Of a DNA stretch of 64,000 bases, positions 7,065 through 14,206 are shown in pieces; the stretch's first letter is position 1, and each line of letters opens with the position of its first letter. Location of the stretch: positions 310,001-374,000 of the forward strand of contig NZ_JAJVKV010000005.1 in NCBI RefSeq assembly GCF_024198175.1, read 5' to 3'. The translations under genes and the position numbers were made by a program. Below the pieces are notes generated by a model that saw only the letters and a list, made by a program, of their open reading frames with translations, did not search any database and was not told the origin of the DNA. This DNA comes from Pyxidicoccus xibeiensis (lineage in GTDB: Bacteria > Myxococcota > Myxococcia > Myxococcales > Myxococcaceae).

Positions 7065-7916
7065 TCATCCCGTCCTTTGGAAGCAGGTGTCCAGATAGGC
7101 ACGGACGGCGGGCTCCGCTGGCGAGCGACGGACGGCCCCCGTCGTGTCGCGCACCTGGGCATAGAGCGCCACGGCGGCGTGGAGGGCGCGCCCGCAGTCT
7201 CCTGCCTCCGGCCGTGCCACTGTTTGCGCGAGCGCGGGCAACACGTGGGCCAGGTCCCGCTCCACCCGGCGCACGCCGCGCGTGTCCCGGCCCGCCGCCA
7301 GGCCGGCCAGCGGCGCCAGCACCTGGGCCCGCAGGTAGCCCAGCATGTCCAGGCACTCGAACAGCTCTCCGCGACGGACCTTGTCCGCACCGTAGTGAAT
7401 CCACACCCAGAAGCGGTCCTCGAGCCACTGGGGGTCGGGCGGCGGCAGGGGCGTGGCGGCGTCCTGGGCCAGTCGCTCCGTCAGCGCTCCCGCGCGCTCC
7501 CAGAGCACGACCGGGTCCTCGATGCGCGAGCCCAGCTCCGCGAGCGACACGAACTTCAGGTCCACGTGGAGCAGGGGAGGGCCGTAGAGACAGATGAGCA
7601 GGCGGGGCTCGCCCACGTGCTCGCCGGTGAAGCCCTGCAGGAGCGCTCCGGCCCTGCGTGCAATCGCGAGCCGGTCCTGCATGACGGCGGCACGCGCGTC
7701 GTCCCGGCAGACGAGGACGAGGTCCAGGTCAGAGAAGGCATCCATCCGGCCCGTCATGAGGCTCCCCCCGGCGGCCACACCCAGCAGGCGGGAGTCCGAG
7801 GTCCATGCGGCCTGGGAGACGTCGAGGAAGCGGCGGTGGGGCTCGGGAAGCATCGGGAGGATGACTCCGGTCGGGTCGGCGGACTGACACATCGCACGCG
7901 CGGTGTGCTGGCTCAA
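7065..7916 (-). CDS. Nucleotidyltransferase-fold protein
   Basis: 283 residues. The N-terminal third has the polymerase-beta-type nucleotidyltransferase signature: GGSLMTG at residues 50-56 followed by FSDLDLVLV with Asp63 and Asp65 as likely metal ligands, then a strand LLHVDLKFV whose Asp may be the third carboxylate. The C-terminal half is helical (WVWIHYGADKVRRGELFECLDMLGYLR), a layout seen in aminoglycoside nucleotidyltransferases and in uncharacterised oxidoreductase-annotated relatives. Substrate unknown; a role in antibiotic modification is possible but unsupported. The start could also be the Met at residue 9; no strong ribosome site favours either. A short hairpin lies 16 bases upstream. 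Confidence 0.75.
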   Translation of the reverse strand: MSQHTARAMCQSADPTGVILPMLPEPHRRFLDVSQAAWTSDSRLLGVAAGGSLMTGRMDAFSDLDLVLVCRDDARAAVMQDRLAIARRAGALLQGFTGEHVGEPRLLICLYGPPLLHVDLKFVSLAELGSRIEDPVVLWERAGALTERLAQDAATPLPPPDPQWLEDRFWVWIHYGADKVRRGELFECLDMLGYLRAQVLAPLAGLAAGRDTRGVRRVERDLAHVLPALAQTVARPEAGDCGRALHAAVALYAQVRDTTGAVRRSPAEPAVRAYLDTCFQRTG

Positions 7917-7932
7917 CGCGTGGTTTCACCCG

Positions 7933-7952
7933 GGCGTCGGATGACCGACGCC
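7933..7952. promoter_or_regulatory. 8-bp perfect inverted repeat upstream of the nucleotidyltransferase gene
   Basis: GGCGTCGG (7933-7940), ATGA, CCGACGCC (7945-7952), 16 bases upstream of the leftward start at 7916. It could be an operator or a leader hairpin. Confidence 0.35.
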
Positions 7953-8104
7953 GCGCAGGTGACGCAACCATGTGGTGCCATTCCCGGCGGACAGCGCGTT
8001 CGAGGTCCCGGCCCGGAGGCATGCTTGCCGAGCTCACCGGCACGGAGGTCCCGTTCCCGGACCGCTCCACGGTGGGCGGCACGTCCGAAGGCCTTGCCAT
8101 CATG

Positions 8105-8118
8105 TATAAGCGCTTATA
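8105..8118. promoter_or_regulatory. Palindromic operator TATAAGCGCTTATA
   Basis: A perfect 14-bp palindrome centred 17 bp upstream of the MarR ATG at 8129, in an AT-rich island within GC-rich DNA that can also supply a -10 box. MarR proteins typically bind such 14-18-bp AT-rich palindromes, so autoregulation is likely. This is also why the start is placed after it rather than at the in-frame ATG at 8102. Confidence 0.65.
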
Positions 8119-8128
8119 TATCTGCCTC

Positions 8129-8653
8129 ATGAAAGCGGGGCTCGGAACGCAGCTGAGGCACCTGATTGAGCTGCTCGATGGGGCGGTGGCGGACGCCTAT
8201 GAGGCCGAGGGGCTGTCGTACCGGCCCCGCTACACGCCGGTCATGCGCGCATTGATGGCACATGAGCCCGCGACGATTGGCCAGCTGGCCGAGCTCGCGG
8301 GCATCACCCAGCCCGCCGTCACCCAGACGGTGGCGCTCATGCTCAAGGAGGGGCTGGTCTCCGCGGAGTCGGAGCCGGGAGACCGGCGCCAGCGGCTGGT
8401 TCGACTCTCGCCGGCCGGGCGCGAGCTGCTCCCGCGCCTGCAGGCGTGCTGGAAGGCCACGGCGGGCGCGGCGGCCGACCTGGACGCCGAGCTGCCCACG
8501 CCTCTGTCTCAGACGCTGGAGCAGGCCATCCGCGCGCTCGAGGCAAGGCCCTTCTCAACGCGCATCGCCGAGGCGCGCGCCCGTCTGAAGACGCCGGAGG
8601 CAGTGCCCTCCACCCCCGCGCGGGGAGGCCGTCCCAAGACGCGTCGCGCCTGA
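8129..8653 (+). CDS. MarR family transcriptional regulator
   Basis: 174 residues. The winged helix-turn-helix is clear: MRALMAHEPATIGQLAELAGITQPAVTQTVALMLKEGLVSAESEPGDRRQRLVRLSPAGREL, with the Asp-Arg-Arg wing tip of MarR proteins. A helical dimerisation segment flanks it on both sides. The last 20 residues are a basic, Pro-rich tail. ATG 8129 is preferred because an operator-like palindrome lies just before it. The gene points toward the CPBP protease gene 109 bp downstream, which it may also control, though a GC palindrome at 8662-8677 could end transcription between them. Ligand unknown. Confidence 0.9.
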   Translation: MKAGLGTQLRHLIELLDGAVADAYEAEGLSYRPRYTPVMRALMAHEPATIGQLAELAGITQPAVTQTVALMLKEGLVSAESEPGDRRQRLVRLSPAGRELLPRLQACWKATAGAAADLDAELPTPLSQTLEQAIRALEARPFSTRIAEARARLKTPEAVPSTPARGGRPKTRRA

Positions 8654-8661
8654 CGCGCCCC

Positions 8662-8677
8662 GGCCCGCGCGCGGGCC
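8662..8677 (+). terminator. 16-bp GC palindrome after the MarR gene
   Basis: GGCCCGCGCGCGGGCC, a perfect palindrome able to form a 6-bp stem with a CGCG loop, 8 bases after the MarR stop. No T tract, so termination is only plausible. Confidence 0.4.
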
Positions 8678-8762
8678 TTCGCGCCGGTGAGCCGCACGGC
8701 CAGCGCGCCGTCGCGGTCGCCACCCCTTTGCCTTGCACCCAGGAACACGCACCGGAGTCACC

Positions 8763-9650
8763 ATGAGAGCCGTCTTCTTCAATGTCGGAAACAGCGTGCG
8801 CAGTGGCTGGAAGCTCCTCGGCTACTTCCTCCTGACCGCCCTCTTCGTCGGGGGGAGCATCTTCCTGCGCCGGATGCTGCCGGACGGGGTGCGGCCGTTC
8901 GTCTCGGAGCCGCTGCTGGCCTTCCTGGGCGCGCTGCTCGCGACCAGGGTCTGCACCCGGCTGGAGCGCACGTCGCTCGCGGCGGCAGGCTTCTCGCCCA
9001 CCGGGCCCATCTGGCGCGACCTGGGCCTGGGTCTGCTGGGCGGCGCCGCCGCCGTGCTCCTGGTGGCCGTGGGCGTGTGGCTGCTCGACGGGCTCCACCT
9101 GGTGCGGGCACCGGAGGGGACGGTCTCCGGCCTGCTGAGGGGCGCGTGGACGATGCTGGTCGCCTCGCTCTTCGAGGAGACGGTGTTTCGTGGCTACGCC
9201 TTCCAGCGGGCCGTGCAGGGAATGGGCGCGCGCTGGGCGCAGGTCCTGTTCGCCGTCCTCTTCACCCTGGCTCACCCCTTCCCGCCGGAGATGGAGGGAA
9301 GCGTCATGGCGCTGGCGATGCTCAATACCTTCATGGCCGGCTGGGTGTTCGGCCTCTGCTACCTGCGCACGGGCCACCTGGCGCTCCCCGTGGGTGCGCA
9401 CTGGGGATGGAACTGGGTGCTGGGGAGCCTGGGCTTCGGGGTGAGCGGCAACGACTCGAAGGGCTGGTGGACTCCCGTCTTCCACGGCAAGCCCACGTGG
9501 CTGACCGGCGGCGACTATGGCCTCGAGGCCTCCGTCGTCACCGCCGGGGTCCTCGTGCTCATCCTGGTTGGGCTGACACGCTGGAAGGGACACAAGACTG
9601 TCATCGCGCCCGTCCCCCTCACGCCGCCGATTATTGCCACGGGGTTGTAA
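8763..9650 (+). CDS. CPBP family intramembrane metalloprotease
   Basis: 295 residues, polytopic inner-membrane protein of the Abi/CAAX-prenyl-protease family. The family motifs are present in order: EExxxR as Glu138, Glu139 and Arg143 in LFEETVFRGYAFQ; FxxxH as LFTLAH with His171; and a final HWGWN. Several hydrophobic helices surround them (residues 16-35, 50-64, 86-109, 130-137, 160-175, and one near the C-terminus). In other bacteria members act in bacteriocin self-immunity or process membrane proteins; the substrate here is unknown. ATG 8763 has GGAG 6 bases upstream. It follows the MarR gene and ends before a composite hairpin, just ahead of the sigma-54-driven giant-gene operon. Confidence 0.9.
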   Translation: MRAVFFNVGNSVRSGWKLLGYFLLTALFVGGSIFLRRMLPDGVRPFVSEPLLAFLGALLATRVCTRLERTSLAAAGFSPTGPIWRDLGLGLLGGAAAVLLVAVGVWLLDGLHLVRAPEGTVSGLLRGAWTMLVASLFEETVFRGYAFQRAVQGMGARWAQVLFAVLFTLAHPFPPEMEGSVMALAMLNTFMAGWVFGLCYLRTGHLALPVGAHWGWNWVLGSLGFGVSGNDSKGWWTPVFHGKPTWLTGGDYGLEASVVTAGVLVLILVGLTRWKGHKTVIAPVPLTPPIIATGL

Positions 9651-9663
9651 GAAGGTCGCGCCC

Positions 9664-9707
9664 TCCACCGGCGGCGTCTGGCCAGGACGCGGCGCCGTTC
9701 CGGTGGA
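9664..9707 (+). terminator. Composite hairpin after the CPBP gene
   Basis: TCCACCGG (9664-9671) pairs with CCGGTGGA (9700-9707), with an inner GCGTC/GACGC stem. A second hairpin, CAGGGT-TTCGG-ACCCTG at 9738-9754, is followed by the pyrimidine run CCTTTCCCTCTC. Together they probably end transcription from the CPBP gene before the next promoter. Confidence 0.5.
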
Positions 9708-9788
9708 ACGCACTGCATGTCTTTATCCGGGAGGCGTCAGGGTTTCGGACCCTGCCTTTCCCTCTCAAGCGCGCCTGGACGGGCGCCG

Positions 9789-9803
9789 TGGCACATCACT
9801 TGC
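9789..9803 (+). promoter_or_regulatory. Sigma-54 (-24/-12) promoter of the giant-gene operon
   Basis: TGGCACATCACTTGC matches the RpoN consensus TGGCAC-N5-TTGC exactly, with GG and GC the required 12 bases apart. Transcription would start near 9815, about 72 bases before the ATG at 9887. No activator gene of the NtrC type lies in the window, so the enhancer-binding protein must be encoded elsewhere. Confidence 0.75.
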
Positions 9804-9846
9804 GTTGGCCCTCCACACGGACCTCAGAGCCCGGTCCGTGAACCCG

Positions 9847-9873
9847 AGGGATTTCCCTTACAGGGAATTCCCC
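9847..9873. promoter_or_regulatory. Tandem near-palindromes in the operon leader
   Basis: AGGGATTTCCCT (9847-9858) and AGGGAATTCCCC (9862-9873) are two similar 12-mers, each almost self-complementary, centred 15 bp apart between the predicted transcript start and the AGGAG ribosome site. They could bind a regulator or form leader RNA hairpins. Confidence 0.4.
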
Positions 9874-9886
9874 AACAGGAGCGCAC

Positions 9887-10579
9887 ATGGCCCCCGCGAG
9901 ACTCGCAATCATTCCCCAGACCACCCTGGCTACCAGCTTCATCATCAAGCCCGAGGACGTGACGGGGACGCAGATCACCTTTCACTACGATTCCATGCCC
10001 GGGAATCAGCCGAATGCCTACGGCAACTCGGCGTTCATCTGGCAGACGTCCCAGCAGGCAATCCCTATCAACACCAAGCCGTACAACTCCCTGACGATTC
10101 CGCAGAACCAGCCCAACGGTTCCAGCGTCTTCATGGGGCTCGACGTCAGCTCCGAGTCCTACCTGGTGGCCTACGCCACGGGCCCGGACGTCTCCAACAT
10201 CGTCGCCTCTGTCTTCATCCCCGCCACGGGCGGTGGGCCCGCGGACCCGAACTCGTCGCAGCCCTCGCTCCAGGTGACGAACGTGGGCTCCACCTCGGTG
10301 TCCTTCTCCTACGCCATGCCGCTGGGAATGCAGCCCCTGTCCAACGGTGACTGGGTGGGCCTGTGGCAGGGCCAGGGTGAGTCGGCGCTCTACAGCGTGC
10401 AGCCCACCTGGTTCACGCAGCTGGGCACCAACGCCAACAGCGGCAACTGGGGCCTCAACCTGAGCAAGGGCGTCATCCAGCGCGGCACCCTCTACACGCT
10501 CGGCTACTTCAAGGGCGGGTACGCCTCGCCCAACCCCAAGCTGTCGACGCTCGCCTGCTCCGCCAGCTTCACCGGCTGA
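9887..10579 (+). CDS. Hypothetical protein with two repeated beta-sandwich-like halves
   Basis: 230 residues, no signal peptide and no membrane segment. The protein is an internal duplication: residues about 20-105 and 120-215 both read as an exposed strand ending in F-x-Y, then G-x-Q-P, an aromatic W strand, a variable loop and a final Y-x-x-x-Y strand. The second half carries NGDWVGLWQG. The same motif (GNWLGLWRG) and order recur in the lipoprotein at 25883, so the two are paralogues that bracket the operon. The D/N-W-hydrophobic-G motif loosely recalls SKICH-type beta-sandwich domains; I regard that as a hint only. First gene after the sigma-54 promoter, ATG preceded by AGGAG. The next gene starts 64 bp later. 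No function known to me. Confidence 0.8.
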   Translation: MAPARLAIIPQTTLATSFIIKPEDVTGTQITFHYDSMPGNQPNAYGNSAFIWQTSQQAIPINTKPYNSLTIPQNQPNGSSVFMGLDVSSESYLVAYATGPDVSNIVASVFIPATGGGPADPNSSQPSLQVTNVGSTSVSFSYAMPLGMQPLSNGDWVGLWQGQGESALYSVQPTWFTQLGTNANSGNWGLNLSKGVIQRGTLYTLGYFKGGYASPNPKLSTLACSASFTG

Positions 10580-10643
10580 AACCTCCCACGCAGCCTCTTT
10601 CCCTTCGCGCGCGCTGGCGGACCTCCGCCGGCGTCGAGGAGTC

Positions 10644-13600
10644 ATGACGATGAGCTTCTTCGAGCGGTTCCAGGACTCGAGACTCTACGTGGCATCCACC
10701 AGCGCGAGCGATGCGGGGTGGCTCGCCTATGTCCTTCCCATCGGGGCTCCGCCGCAGAAGGACGGACTGGAGCTGGAGGCGGCGCTCTCCGAGCAGTCGG
10801 GCTCCTTCCTCTTCTCCGCCACCGCGCCGGACCTGCTGCCGCCGGGCGCGCTGACGACGTTCCTGCAGGCCGTCGATGCGGTGCTCGCGGCCTCACCGGC
10901 CTCGCGCGGCTTCATGTGGCTGGCGGACCTGTCCGGCATCACCCCCGCCACCACGCCGCTGATGGGGCTGGACTCCTGGGGCTCGCGGGTGACGACCGCG
11001 CTGGTGGCACCCATCGAGGAGACGCTCTCGCTCAACGTGCAGGGAGGCATGACGCTGACCCTGCAGGGGGAGGCGCTGCTGCTCTCCGGCCAGGGCGGCA
11101 TCTTCTTCGACGGCGCCTCCAGTCCGGGAGGAGGGCAGGTCACCCAGGTGTCCTCGGCGTTGCTGCCGCTCTCAGGGCCGGGGCGGGGGGCGCTCCAGTT
11201 CGCCTTCTGGCTGCAGCGGCAGTTCCTGCACGACGGCTTCGACTGGGGCTTCCAGCTCCTCATCCCCACCACGGACCCGGTGCGCACGGCCGTGGGTGCC
11301 TGGCTGCCGCTGGCGGCGGGGTACCTGCCGGCGGCCAATGACCTGCTGGGCTTCACGGTGTCCTTCGACCCCAGCGACGTCTTCAACCGCCGCGTGCCCG
11401 TCGCCAACCGCAGCGTGCTCACCTTCACCGGGCAGAACCAGGACGGCTCCCCCACGGTGCTCTCCTCGTTCTACGCCACGGCCTTCGGCGCACCCGTCAC
11501 GCTCGTCCCCGTCGCCGGGCCGCTGGACGCCGAGCCCCGCGCGGCGCGGCTGCTCTTCAACTCCGGCCCGCTGGATGGTGAGGGCAACCACGACTTCCAG
11601 CTCGCGCCCGAGGGCGACTTCGTGCTGGCGCTCGACGGCGCGGAGCCGGGCCGCGTCTACGACCTGCTCTGCGGGCTCCAGGGCACCGAGTACCTGGCCT
11701 TCCAGCCCCGCATCGCCGGAGGCTACGCGGGCGACAGGCTGCGCTTCACCTCGCGCCAGCCCGCGTACGCGCCCCGCTATCCCTTCACGGAGGCGTCCCC
11801 CGTGGGGCCGCCGGTGGACCTCCAGGCGCCGCTGCTGGACGGCACCTTCACCACCGCCTGGGCCACCGTGGCGCGCGCGCCCTCGGCGCAAGGCGGCATC
11901 GCGTACGTGGCGCAGCCCAAGGGCGCGTCCCTGTACGGCCGGGACGGACTCATCTTCCCCCAGGGACAGAAGACGCTCTTCGGCCCCCTGGACCCCAGCC
12001 TGACGCTCCCCGAGGGGACGCCCTTCCCCATGGTGCCCTACGCGGGCGTGTCCCCCGGTGACGGCCTCAACAGCTTCACCCCGGCGCAGCTCGAGGAGTT
12101 CGAGCGCCTGGTGGTGGGCCCCACGCGCAGCCGGGAAATTTCGAAGGCGGCTCCCGCCACGGCGCCGTCCAAGGCCGCGCTGCTGGGGCTCGTGGCCGCG
12201 CAGGCGGCGCCCTTCAACACGACGACGCCGTCGGGGCTGCTGGCCACGGTGGGGCCGGATGGCCGCTGGAGCCGGCTGCTGCTGGCGCAGAACCTGTCAC
12301 CCACGCCGCGCCAGCTCTGCTTCAACGCGCCGGACGAGGTGCTCCAGCAGGCGTTCCAGACCAGTGACCTGCTCCTGGTCGTCGCCAACGCCCAGCACCT
12401 GGGCACGCTCTCCGGCGCGGACGGCTGCCCGGGCGGAGGCACGTCGCCCACGTTCTGCAACCGGATGAACGTGGGCGACTGGCTCTTCGACGCGGACGTG
12501 GGCCAGCGCAACCGGTACGGCGACTACGCCAGCGTGATGATTGTGAAGGGCCGCCGGGGCGCGCTCTTCGACCCCTCCAGCCCGAGCACCTCGCTGGTCG
12601 CCAGCCCCGACAAGTGGACCGCGAAGGACGTGTTCGCCGCGCCGAGCGACCTGCGCGACAACCCCAGCCCGCCACCCGCCGAGGTCCCCGGCGCCCCCAA
12701 CCCGGCGGAGCTGACGTCGCTGTCGTTCTGGCTCCAGCAGTACTTCCAGGACGCGGCCGACCAGCCGGAGACGGAGTACTTCGCGAAGTTCAACGCCATC
12801 GCGAAGGACCCCAACTGGACGGGCATCCTGTTGCTGCGCACGAAGGTGACGCCGCCCCAGGACCTGATTGGCGTGCTCGCGGGCGTGGCCGCGCCGGAGC
12901 GCTTCAACGCGCACCACCTGGGCATCGAAATCAGCCAGGTGGCCAACGACCCGAGCGCGCCGGACATCCAGGTGAAGGACTCCAGCTCCCTGTTCGGCCT
13001 CGTCTACTACGTGGACCCGGAGTTCACCTCGCCCGCGGCCGGGGCGCAGGCCCAGCCGGTGCCGCCCACGCCGGGCCTCGACTACGACTTCCGGCTGCTG
13101 TCGCTCAAGGCGCTCTTCGAGAACACCTCCGTCCGCGCCTTCCAGAGCTATGCGCAGCTCACCCTCAACCGGCTCCTCGGGATGCCGGTGGTGGGGATGG
13201 GGGAGGGGGGCAACGGCTTCAACTCGCTCGTCCTGCGCGGCGCGTACCAGGACAACGGCGGCCGCCCCGTCTACAGCCTGCGCACCACCGCGGAGAGCAC
13301 CTTCCTCTTCGACAACGACGTCCTCTCCAAGGTGGAGGTGGACAGCGCGCAGCTGACGACGCGCAGCGCGCGCGGCGCGGAGGACGTCGTCTCCTGGTTC
13401 GGCCTCTCCGGCTTCCTGGACTTCAAGGTCGTCACCGGCCGGTTCGGCGAGTTCGACGTCTTCTCGTTCGGCAGCGACGCGGGACAGGACCAGCTGCGCC
13501 GGGGGCTGAGCTTCTCGGACCTGGGCCTGCGGATGGCCTTCCCGCTGGGAGACCCGTCCCAGCGCACGATGACCTTCGTCACCGACGCGCTGCGCTTCGA

Positions 13601-14189
13601 CCCGGCCACCAGCACGCCGCGCCCGGGCAGCCTCTTCACCAACTTCGCGCTCAGCCTGGAGGGGCTCCAGCTGGGCACGGAGGACTCGCCGCCCACGGGC
13701 TACACCGACGTGCTCACCGACGCCGCCCTCACCGGCGTCGCGGGAGGGCCCTGGTACGGCCTGCGCTACCGGCTGGACCTGGGGACGCCGGGCGCGCTGG
13801 CGGGGAGCGTGGGCCTCGCCTCGTACCTGCTCACGGCCTGGTCTCCGGAAGCGGCCACGGCCTCCGGCGGTGACGGGCCGCCGCGCTACCAGGCGTGGCT
13901 GGGACTGCAGCTGCCGGGGACGGGCGGCGGCGCCAACCTCATCAGCCTGCAGAACGTGCTCAAGCTGTCGGTGGGCCCCATCCGCCTCACCTACGACGCC
14001 GACCAGCGCTCCTTCCTGCTGATGCTCACCGAGATGGCCCTGAAGCTCCTGGGGCTGCTCAAGCTGCCCCCGAGCGGCTCCACGCTGTTCTACCTGTTCG
14101 GCAACCCGCAAGCCGCGGGCAGGCCGTCCGGGCTGGGCTGGTACGCGATGTACCGGCGCACCCCTCCAGCCAGCTCCACCACTCCTTGA
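10644..14189 (+). CDS. Large beta-rich hypothetical protein (1181 aa)
   Basis: 1181 residues with no signal peptide, no transmembrane helix and no domain I recognise. The composition is rich in Gly, Pro, Leu, Phe and Thr in alternating patterns that suggest beta structure throughout. Recurrent elements include hydrophobic F-W-L-Q segments (LQFAFWLQRQFLHDGFDW near 190 and LSFWLQQYFQDA near 695), an unusual AHHLGIEIS segment near 755, and Phe-rich strands in the last 300 residues. A GAGGAG ribosome site precedes ATG 10644; a second ATG two codons on is equally possible. It is separated by only 17 bp from the giant gene, so the pair is surely co-transcribed and probably works as a complex. Base composition and codon use match the neighbours, giving no sign of recent transfer. 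Confidence 0.8.
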   Translation: MTMSFFERFQDSRLYVASTSASDAGWLAYVLPIGAPPQKDGLELEAALSEQSGSFLFSATAPDLLPPGALTTFLQAVDAVLAASPASRGFMWLADLSGITPATTPLMGLDSWGSRVTTALVAPIEETLSLNVQGGMTLTLQGEALLLSGQGGIFFDGASSPGGGQVTQVSSALLPLSGPGRGALQFAFWLQRQFLHDGFDWGFQLLIPTTDPVRTAVGAWLPLAAGYLPAANDLLGFTVSFDPSDVFNRRVPVANRSVLTFTGQNQDGSPTVLSSFYATAFGAPVTLVPVAGPLDAEPRAARLLFNSGPLDGEGNHDFQLAPEGDFVLALDGAEPGRVYDLLCGLQGTEYLAFQPRIAGGYAGDRLRFTSRQPAYAPRYPFTEASPVGPPVDLQAPLLDGTFTTAWATVARAPSAQGGIAYVAQPKGASLYGRDGLIFPQGQKTLFGPLDPSLTLPEGTPFPMVPYAGVSPGDGLNSFTPAQLEEFERLVVGPTRSREISKAAPATAPSKAALLGLVAAQAAPFNTTTPSGLLATVGPDGRWSRLLLAQNLSPTPRQLCFNAPDEVLQQAFQTSDLLLVVANAQHLGTLSGADGCPGGGTSPTFCNRMNVGDWLFDADVGQRNRYGDYASVMIVKGRRGALFDPSSPSTSLVASPDKWTAKDVFAAPSDLRDNPSPPPAEVPGAPNPAELTSLSFWLQQYFQDAADQPETEYFAKFNAIAKDPNWTGILLLRTKVTPPQDLIGVLAGVAAPERFNAHHLGIEISQVANDPSAPDIQVKDSSSLFGLVYYVDPEFTSPAAGAQAQPVPPTPGLDYDFRLLSLKALFENTSVRAFQSYAQLTLNRLLGMPVVGMGEGGNGFNSLVLRGAYQDNGGRPVYSLRTTAESTFLFDNDVLSKVEVDSAQLTTRSARGAEDVVSWFGLSGFLDFKVVTGRFGEFDVFSFGSDAGQDQLRRGLSFSDLGLRMAFPLGDPSQRTMTFVTDALRFDPATSTPRPGSLFTNFALSLEGLQLGTEDSPPTGYTDVLTDAALTGVAGGPWYGLRYRLDLGTPGALAGSVGLASYLLTAWSPEAATASGGDGPPRYQAWLGLQLPGTGGGANLISLQNVLKLSVGPIRLTYDADQRSFLLMLTEMALKLLGLLKLPPSGSTLFYLFGNPQAAGRPSGLGWYAMYRRTPPASSTTP

Positions 14190-14206
14190 GCGCGGAGAAC
14201 CTGCCC

